50,558 nt of DNA from Pseudomonadota bacterium (GTDB lineage Bacteria; Pseudomonadota; Alphaproteobacteria; Rhodospirillales; Magnetospirillaceae): assembly GCA_021781575.1 (NCBI GenBank), contig JAJXWP010000033.1, forward strand, positions 1-50,558, given 5' to 3'. The notes beneath the pieces are model-generated. The model saw only the letters and a program-made list of their open reading frames with translations. It had not been told where the DNA came from and did no database searches. Of the stretch, positions 47,364-50,558 are shown in pieces. The position numbers and the translations under genes were made by a program. Each line of letters opens with the position of its first letter. Position 1 is the stretch's first letter.

Positions 47364-49679
47364 TCAACTGCGCTTCTTGGCGCGGGCGAAGGCCTCCGCC
47401 AATGCGCCGCCGGGGGCGGGCGGCGATTGCCGTTGCTGCTGCGGCGGGGCCGGCCGGCGATCATCGCGCCGCGAATCCCGCGATGGCGCACGCTCCTTCG
47501 ATGCCGCCTGTTCGTTGAGACGCATGGACAGCGCGATGCGCTTGCGCTTCAGATCGACCTCGAGGACCTTGACCTTGACCAGGTCGCCGGCCTTGACCAC
47601 CGTGTGAGGATCCTTGACGAAACGGTCGGCCATCACCGAGATGTGGACCAGCCCGTCCTGGTGGACGCCCACATCGACGAAGGCGCCGAAATTGGTGACG
47701 TTGGTCACCACGCCTTCAAGGATCATGCCCGGCTGCAGATCCTTCAGTTCTTCCACGCCCTCCTTGAACGACGCCGTCTTGAACTGGCCGCGTGGATCGC
47801 GGCCGGGCTTTTCAAGCTCGGCGATGATGTCGGTGACGGTGGGCACGCCGAAGCGGTCGTCCGTATAGTCGCGTGGATCCAGCGAGCGCAGGAACGACCC
47901 GTCGCCGATCAGAGCCTTCAACGGCCGGCCGGTGCGGGCGGCGATGCGTTCCGCCACCGGATAGGCTTCCGGATGCACCGCCGAGCCGTCCAGCGGATTG
48001 GCGCCGCCGACGACGCGCAGGAAGCCGGCCGCCTGTTCAAAGGCTTTCGGCCCCAGGCGCTCCACCTCGCGCAGGGCGCCCCGTTCGGCGAAGGGGCCGT
48101 GGCTGTCGCGATAGGCGACGATGTTGCGCGCCAGGACCGGCCCCAACCCGGCGACGCGGGCCAGTAACGCGGCCGAGGCGGTATTGACGTCGACGCCGAC
48201 GCCGTTCACGCAGTCTTCCACGACCGCATCCAGCGAGCGGCCAAGCTGCTGCTGATCCACATCGTGCTGATACTGGCCGACCCCGATCGCCTTGGGATCG
48301 ATCTTCACCAGCTCGGCCAGCGGATCCTGCAGCCGGCGGGCGATGGAAACGGCACCCCGCAGAGTGACGTCAAGATTGGGGAACTCGGCGGCGGCCGTTT
48401 CGGAGGCGGAATAGACTGACGCTCCGGCTTCCGACACCACGACACGGGTCAGGCCCAGTTCGGGATGGCGGCGCATCAGATCGCCCACCAGCTTGTCGGT
48501 TTCGCGTGACGCCGTGCCGTTGCCCACCGCCACCAGCTCGGCCTGGAAGCGCCGCGCCAGCGAGGCCAGGTCCGCGATGGCCCCCTCCCAGTCGTTGCGC
48601 GGCGCGTGGGGATGGACGACGCCGGTATGCACCACCTTGCCGGTGCGATCGATCACCGCCAGCTTGACTCCGGTGCGGATGCCGGGGTCCAGGCCGATGG
48701 TCACCCGCATGCCGGCCGGGGCGGCCAACAGCAGGCTTTTCAGGTTGCGGGCGAAAACCTCGATGGCGTCCGCCTCGGCCGCTTCGCGCAGGCGGTTGGT
48801 CAGCTCGATCTCCAGATGCAGGTGGATCTTCACCCGCCAGGCCCAGCGCACCGTTTCCACCAGCCAGGGATCGGCCGGGCGCCCCTGGTCGGCGACTCGG
48901 AAGCGGTCGGCGATCCGCCGTTCGGCCTGGCCAGGAAGGCGACTGCCCTCTTCCTCGTCGGCGGCCTGTAACTTCAAAAGAAGTATTCCTTCGTTGCGCC
49001 CGCGGAACAACGCCAGGGCCCGGTGCGACGGAATGGCCTTGATCGGTTCGCGGTAGTCGAAATAATCGGCGAACTTGGCGCCCTTCTCGGCCATGCCCTC
49101 GGCCAGGCGCGACACCATCACCCCGGTCTGCCACAGATGCTCGCGCAGCGCGCCCAACAGATCGGCATCCTCGGCCATGCGCTCGACCAGGATCTGGCGG
49201 GCGCCGTCCAGCGCCGCCTTGATGTCCGGCACGCCTTTTTCCGCATCGACGAAGGGCGCCGCGGCCGCCTCCGGCGCCAGGCCGGGATTCCCCAGCAGGG
49301 CGTCGGCCAGCGGCTCGAGCCCGGCCTCGCGGGCGATCTGCGCCTTGGTGCGGCGCTTCGGCTTATAGGGCAGGTAAAGGTCTTCCAGGCGGGCCTTGCT
49401 GTCGGCGGCGCCGATCTCGGCGGCCAGTTCGGGGCTCAGCTTGCCCTGATCCTCGATCGATTTCAGAATGGCGGCACGCCGGTCTTCCAACTCGCGCAAA
49501 TAGACCAGGCGTTCCTCCAGCCGGCGCAACTGGGTGTCGTCCAGCCCGCCGGTGGCTTCCTTGCGGTAGCGGGCGACGAAGGGGACGGTGTTGCCCTCGT
49601 CGAACAGACGGACGGCGGCGTCGACCTGCTGTTCGGCGACGGAAAGCTCCTCGGCGATGCGGCGGCTGATGGAGGTCAT
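47364..49679 (-). CDS. tex: Tex, S1 RNA-binding transcription accessory protein
   Basis: 771 residues, the family size. Order: Tex N-terminal helical region (1-190), central region with YqgF/RNase H-like fold (about 320-450; [21 protein letters not shown]), helix-hairpin-helix (about 505-560), and S1 domain (about 651-725; [20 protein letters not shown]), then a basic tail. Key blocks [18 protein letters not shown] and [20 protein letters not shown] are conserved. Tex binds nucleic acids and influences transcription and toxin/stress gene expression. It has its own start region at 49680-49700. Confidence 0.95.
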   Translation of the reverse strand: MTSISRRIAEELSVAEQQVDAAVRLFDEGNTVPFVARYRKEATGGLDDTQLRRLEERLVYLRELEDRRAAILKSIEDQGKLSPELAAEIGAADSKARLEDLYLPYKPKRRTKAQIAREAGLEPLADALLGNPGLAPEAAAAPFVDAEKGVPDIKAALDGARQILVERMAEDADLLGALREHLWQTGVMVSRLAEGMAEKGAKFADYFDYREPIKAIPSHRALALFRGRNEGILLLKLQAADEEEGSRLPGQAERRIADRFRVADQGRPADPWLVETVRWAWRVKIHLHLEIELTNRLREAAEADAIEVFARNLKSLLLAAPAGMRVTIGLDPGIRTGVKLAVIDRTGKVVHTGVVHPHAPRNDWEGAIADLASLARRFQAELVAVGNGTASRETDKLVGDLMRRHPELGLTRVVVSEAGASVYSASETAAAEFPNLDVTLRGAVSIARRLQDPLAELVKIDPKAIGVGQYQHDVDQQQLGRSLDAVVEDCVNGVGVDVNTASAALLARVAGLGPVLARNIVAYRDSHGPFAERGALREVERLGPKAFEQAAGFLRVVGGANPLDGSAVHPEAYPVAERIAARTGRPLKALIGDGSFLRSLDPRDYTDDRFGVPTVTDIIAELEKPGRDPRGQFKTASFKEGVEELKDLQPGMILEGVVTNVTNFGAFVDVGVHQDGLVHISVMADRFVKDPHTVVKAGDLVKVKVLEVDLKRKRIALSMRLNEQAASKERAPSRDSRRDDRRPAPPQQQRQSPPAPGGALAEAFARAKKRS

Positions 49680-49791
49680 GATCTCCTGGACGGCAGTGAA
49701 GGGAAGAGAAGAGGCTTTACCTCATCCCCGCCCTTCTGCGCCAGTGCCCTTTGATGGTGGGCGACGCCCCCCGGGGCAGCCCGGCGGGCGA

Positions 49792-50139
49792 TCAGGCTTC
49801 GGACTGCGCCGCGCGGCAGCAGAACGCCAACGGCCATCCCCCGGCGTCCTCCGCCGCCGATTGCGGCAAGGCGTCGAAGGCCCGGCAGACCTGGTCGATC
49901 AGGTTGGCCGCTTCCTTGAAATCAAATTCGTCGGTCAGGCAAAGATGGGCGAACCATAGCTTTTCCAGGGCGACAGCGATATTGCTGACCGGCGCCGAGA
50001 CGATCCGCGCATAGACCGCGTCGAGCTTGCGCTCGATCTCGGCCGGATCACCCGTCGCGCCGCTGTCGTCCCGCACCTGCTGTCGCAGCAATCTGTAAAC
50101 CTCGACCAACGACATGCTTGCCGTAACCCGCCAGTTCAC
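49792..50139 (-). CDS. Small protein of unknown function
   Basis: 115 residues from a GTG at 50139, or 107 from ATG 50115 (MSLVEVYRLLRQQV), with neither site strong. It is helical and soluble, with two Cys near the C-terminus (FCCRAAQSEA). I do not recognise a family. The coding frame has the strong third-position GC of the neighbours. It lies between tex and a DsbA-like gene on the same strand. Confidence 0.5.
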   Translation of the reverse strand: MNWRVTASMSLVEVYRLLRQQVRDDSGATGDPAEIERKLDAVYARIVSAPVSNIAVALEKLWFAHLCLTDEFDFKEAANLIDQVCRAFDALPQSAAEDAGGWPLAFCCRAAQSEA

Positions 50140-50255
50140 GATACCGCCGGTAAGGCCGGGCAGGACACTACCGACACCATAAGTATCGATAGCACATCTT
50201 TCGGCTTACCACCACTGATATAAATTTTGGTTTAGGTCGCAAGCCGCGCGGGCCA

Positions 50256-50558
50256 TTATCGCTCGGGCGGCAGCAAGGGGGCAGACCTTCCCACCATCGC
50301 CTGGGCGCCGCGAGCCCGGCGGATCTCCGACTCCAGGGCGGCATAGGGCACGGCGCCGGCCAGCAGCCTGTCGGTTCTTGCGTCCGGCCCAAGGATGATC
50401 ACGCCGGGGGTGCCGGTGATGCCGATCTTGTGGGCCAGGTCGATGTTGGCGGCGATCTTCGCGGCGATCTCGGGCGCCGCCATGTCGCGTCTCAACCGGG
50501 CGACATCGAGGCCGCTCGACCGGGCGATCGCCAGGATCCGCGGCTCGGACAGCTGATG
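50256..50558 (-). CDS. DsbA-family thioredoxin-like protein, N-terminal part beyond window edge
   Basis: Only the C-terminal ~100 residues are in view, running in from the right edge. They read GLDVARLRRDMAAPEIAAKI then NIDLAHKIGITGTPGVIILG, with the conserved cis-Pro in TGTP and the final helix GAVPYAALESEIRRARG, as in DsbA/Com1-type disulfide oxidoreductases. The CxxC active site would be outside the window. A periplasmic thiol-disulfide role is likely. Confidence 0.75.
   Translation of the reverse strand, partial: HQLSEPRILAIARSSGLDVARLRRDMAAPEIAAKIAANIDLAHKIGITGTPGVIILGPDARTDRLLAGAVPYAALESEIRRARGAQAMVGRSAPLLPPER

Overview
The window (50.6 kb, very GC-rich) looks like the chromosome of a facultatively anaerobic, denitrifying alphaproteobacterium, most probably a Rhodospirillales member near Magnetospirillum/Phaeospirillum. 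The basis is gene content: a cNOR nitric oxide reductase operon with nnrU, the O2-independent ubiquinone genes ubiTUV, alphaproteobacterial-type ParE, PilJ-type sensors and tight ATGA gene overlaps. The species is an inference. I saw no tRNA, rRNA, CRISPR array, transposase or phage gene.

Layout. (1) 1-2510: an ExeA/MshM-like AAA+ ATPase (cut by the left edge) and an MshN-like TPR protein, part of a pilus/secretion assembly system. (2) 2758-8488, minus strand: ubiT-ubiU-ubiV overlap by 4 bp each and are followed closely by a PilJ/PAS histidine kinase and a membrane class III nucleotide cyclase, so anaerobic ubiquinone synthesis and signalling genes appear to share a transcript. (3) 8696-22757: the most interesting region, an apparent catabolic island. 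A FadR-type GntR regulator (14732-15484) separates two minus-strand operons. The upstream one (22624 to 15626) encodes a phytoene-desaturase-like flavoenzyme, EtfB, EtfA, an EMO-like membrane Fe-S ETF:quinone oxidoreductase and an aldehyde dehydrogenase. The downstream one (14398 to 8696) encodes a split PEP-synthase/phenylphosphate-synthase-like phosphotransferase (two subunits), a small protein made of two ~95-residue repeats, an SDR dehydrogenase and an MFS transporter. A 20-bp operator (19/20 identical) lies in the regulator promoter and in the flavoenzyme promoter, so I read the island as one regulon for O2-independent breakdown of an unsaturated, cyclic or terpenoid-like alcohol, phenol or ketone. 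The substrate is unknown.

(4) 22892-29605: nnrU, then norC-norB-norQ-norD-norE-norF, with a perfect FNR/NNR box (23605-23618) between the divergent nnrU and norC. Palindromic repeats sit between norQ and norD and inside the 5' end of norE. (5) 29615-36222: a short NahK-like kinase, pyruvoyl-dependent arginine decarboxylase, parE, a BaeR-like two-component pair, a PAS-domain protein and a deleted remnant of a chemoreceptor gene. (6) 36277-38012: AraC regulator and nitroreductase. (7) 38331-42763: a beta-oxidation cluster (3-hydroxyacyl-CoA dehydrogenase, thiolase, acyl-CoA dehydrogenase, alpha-methylacyl-CoA racemase-like) suited to methyl-branched acyl-CoAs, which might process products of the island. 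(8) 42845-50558: thiol peroxidase, GGDEF diguanylate cyclase, RarD permease (preceded by a coupled mini-ORF and a run of hairpins), a periplasmic ligand-binding protein, Tex, a small unknown protein and the C-terminal part of a DsbA-like thioredoxin.
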